Source: Streptosporangiaceae bacterium
GTDB taxonomy: Bacteria; Actinomycetota; Actinomycetes; Streptosporangiales; Streptosporangiaceae
Length of the DNA stretch: 8,263 nt
Assembly (NCBI GenBank): GCA_030038715.1
Contig: JASHSO010000467.1
Span: 1-8,263 of the forward strand
Direction: 5' to 3'
The notes under the pieces are model-generated. The model ran no database searches. It was given only the letters and a program-made list of their open reading frames with translations, and had not been told where the DNA came from. Both the position numbers and the translations under genes were made by a program. Every line of letters begins with the position of its first letter. The first letter of the stretch is position 1. Positions 6,557 through 8,263 of the stretch are shown here, one piece after another.

Positions 6557-7707
6557 CCGACGGCGCCAGGACGCCCGGGCTGACGGACAGCGCTGCCGCC
6601 TCGGACGGCACTGGCCCGCGGCCACTGCCGGTGCGCGCGGACCTGGCCGACCGCGCGGGTTACGGCGCACCGCAGCTCGAGGTGGCGGTGCGGCTGAACA
6701 CCAACGAGAACCCCTATCCGCCGCCGGCCTCGCTCGTGGCCGATATCGCGGCCGCGGTCTCGGCTGTCGCCGCCGGCCTGAACAGGTATCCCGACCGAGA
6801 GGCCTGGCAGCTTCGGGAATCGCTGGCGCGCTACCTCGGGCACGGGCTGACTGCCGCGCACACCTGGCCGGCCAATGGCTCGAACGAGGTCATCCAGCAG
6901 CTCCTGCAGGTCTTCGGCGGGCCAGGCCGCAGCGCACTCGGATTCGAGCCGTCGTACTCGATGCATCCCGTCATCGCGCGGACGACCGCGACCCGGTGGA
7001 TCTCGGCGCAGCGGACGGCGGACTTCCGCGTCGACCCGGTGGCAGCCGTGCGCGCGGTCACCAGTCAGCGGCCGGATATCGTCTTCCTCACCTCGCCGAA
7101 CAACCCGACCGGAACCGCCCTGCCGCTGGCGGTGGTCGAGGCCGTATGCGCGGTTGCGCCCGGCATGGTGATCGTCGACGAGGCCTATGCCGAGTTCACC
7201 CGCGACCGGTCGGCGACAGCGCTGACGCTGCTGCCCAGGTTTCCGAGGCTGGTCGTCGTACGGACCATGTCCAAGGCGTTCGCGCTGGCGGGCGCGCGGG
7301 TCGGGTACCTCGCCGCGGACCCGGACGTGGTCCGCGCCATGCTGCTGGTGCGGCTGCCCTACCACCTTTCCGCGCTCACTCAGGCGGTCGCTCGGGTCGC
7401 GCTCGCGCACTCCGGCGAATTGCTCTCGACCGTGACGGCGATCTGCGCCGAACGCGATCTGCTGGTCGACAGAGTCCGCGAGATAGGGCTGACCGCGGCC
7501 GACTCCGAAACCAATTTCGTGCTGTTCGGGACATTTGCCGACCGGCACGCCGTCTGGCAGGCGCTACTGGACCGCGGCGTGCTGGTCCGGGAAGCCGGAC
7601 CGCCCGGATGGCTGCGCGTGACGGTGGGCACACCGGCGGAGAATTTCACGTTCCGCTCCGCGCTCGACGAAGTGCTCGGCACCCTTGCGCGGAAGGTGCG
7701 CCGGTGA
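6553..7707 (+). CDS. hisC: Histidinol-phosphate aminotransferase
   Basis: This PLP enzyme moves an amino group from glutamate to imidazole acetol phosphate, giving histidinol phosphate. The protein has 384 residues and belongs to fold-type I, class I/II aminotransferases. Seen: [10 protein letters not shown] (49-58), the turn [14 protein letters not shown] (106-119), FEPSYSMH (131-138), SPNNPTG (181-187), VDEAYAEF with Asp209 and Tyr212 as cofactor contacts, Lys241 in [16 protein letters not shown] as the Schiff-base lysine, Arg249, and Arg355 in WLRVTVG as the substrate carboxylate contact. The first 25 or so residues are a low-complexity Ser/Ala/Gly/Thr-rich lead before the conserved part. 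The GTG start at 6553 overlaps the hisD stop as GTGA, implying translational coupling; the frame stays open upstream only inside hisD. Some actinomycete HisC homologues accept aromatic amino acids, but the his-operon position makes the histidine role most likely. Confidence 0.97.
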   Translation: MTDGARTPGLTDSAAASDGTGPRPLPVRADLADRAGYGAPQLEVAVRLNTNENPYPPPASLVADIAAAVSAVAAGLNRYPDREAWQLRESLARYLGHGLTAAHTWPANGSNEVIQQLLQVFGGPGRSALGFEPSYSMHPVIARTTATRWISAQRTADFRVDPVAAVRAVTSQRPDIVFLTSPNNPTGTALPLAVVEAVCAVAPGMVIVDEAYAEFTRDRSATALTLLPRFPRLVVVRTMSKAFALAGARVGYLAADPDVVRAMLLVRLPYHLSALTQAVARVALAHSGELLSTVTAICAERDLLVDRVREIGLTAADSETNFVLFGTFADRHAVWQALLDRGVLVREAGPPGWLRVTVGTPAENFTFRSALDEVLGTLARKVRR

Positions 7708-8263
7708 GCAGGTCCGCGCGGATCGGCCGGGTGACAACCGAGACCCAGGTGCTGGTCGAGCTGAGCCTGGACGGCGCGGGGGTCGTGCAAGCTGACACCG
7801 GAGTGCCGTTCTTCGACCACATGCTGTCGCAGCTCGGCAGGCACGCCAGCCTGGACCTGACCGTCCAGGCGCGCGGGGACATCGAGGTGGACGCTCATCA
7901 CACGGTGGAAGACACCGCGATCGCGCTCGGCCAGGCGCTGCGCGAGGCGCTCGGCGACAAGGCGGGCATCTGCCGATTCGGTGACGCGCTGGTGCCACTG
8001 GACGAGACGCTGGTGCGGGCCGCCGTCGATCTGGCCGGCCGGTCCTACGTGGTACACAGTGAGCCGAAGCGCATGGCGCCGCTGATCGGCACCTACGACA
8101 CGACGCTGACCAGGCACTTCTTCGAGTCTCTCGGGCAGGCGGCCGGGATCTGCGTGCACCTGGACGTGCTGCGCGGCCGCAACCCGCATCACATCGTGGA
8201 GGCCCAGTTCAAGGCGTTCGCCCGGGCGCTGCGGATGGCCGCGGCCCCGGACCCGCGGTCGGG
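7704..8263 (+). CDS. hisB: Imidazoleglycerol-phosphate dehydratase (3' partial)
   Basis: This manganese enzyme dehydrates imidazoleglycerol phosphate to imidazole acetol phosphate, the substrate of HisC. The first 186 residues are present and no stop is reached. By family length (about 200) only a short C-terminal tail is missing. Metal-binding and catalytic blocks of the duplicated IGPD fold are visible: [12 protein letters not shown] (36-47), [17 protein letters not shown] (63-79), [11 protein letters not shown] (138-148) and [19 protein letters not shown] (158-176). There is no N-terminal phosphatase domain, so this is the monofunctional form and histidinol-phosphate phosphatase must be encoded elsewhere. 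The GTG at 7704 overlaps the hisC stop as GTGA, the same junction as hisD/hisC. In actinomycetes hisH, hisA and hisF commonly follow, but they would lie beyond the window. Confidence 0.97.
   Translation, partial: MSRSARIGRVTTETQVLVELSLDGAGVVQADTGVPFFDHMLSQLGRHASLDLTVQARGDIEVDAHHTVEDTAIALGQALREALGDKAGICRFGDALVPLDETLVRAAVDLAGRSYVVHSEPKRMAPLIGTYDTTLTRHFFESLGQAAGICVHLDVLRGRNPHHIVEAQFKAFARALRMAAAPDPRS

Noticed and set aside
6331..7548. Minus-strand open frame of 405 codons opposite hisD/hisC
   Set aside because: Antisense shadow caused by high GC; Arg/Gly/Pro-rich with no family resemblance.
7380..8192. Minus-strand open frame of 270 codons opposite hisC/hisB
   Set aside because: Lies entirely opposite strongly conserved HisC and HisB sequence and shows no domain signature.

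Overview
The window is GC-rich DNA whose codon third positions are dominated by G and C. It uses GTG starts freely and has stop/start overlaps of the GTGA type. HisD, HisC and the visible part of HisB read like typical actinomycete histidine enzymes (judged from memory of the families, not a search). The source is most likely a member of the Actinomycetota. I cannot place it more finely.

Layout, left to right: (1) the 3' part of hisG, whose start lies outside the window; (2) a convergent gene for a DUF1697 protein on the minus strand, its end only 11 bp from the hisG stop; (3) a short divergent intergenic region; (4) two overlapping plus-strand genes for fused membrane/ATPase ABC half-transporters, probably a heterodimeric exporter of unknown substrate; (5) a 122-bp intergenic region with two imperfect 16-bp direct repeats, two possible hairpins and a -10-like hexamer placed as expected for a leaderless start; (6) hisD, hisC and hisB, joined by two 4-nt GTGA overlaps, with hisB cut off by the window end.

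How the genes work together: HisG catalyses the first step of histidine biosynthesis (PRPP + ATP). HisB dehydrates imidazoleglycerol phosphate, HisC transaminates imidazole acetol phosphate, and HisD oxidises histidinol to histidine. The exporter pair and the DUF1697 gene have no evident role in that pathway and separate hisG from hisDCB. hisDCB looks like one translationally coupled operon that continues past the right edge.

Points that stand out: the HisG sequence is not the mycobacterial/streptomycete-looking type; the second ABC subunit has a changed signature motif (LSFGQ instead of LSGGQ), suggesting one altered ATP site in the pair; and the hisD upstream region is structured. There are no rRNA, tRNA, CRISPR or insertion-sequence signals that I can support, and no gene-free stretch longer than 300 bases.
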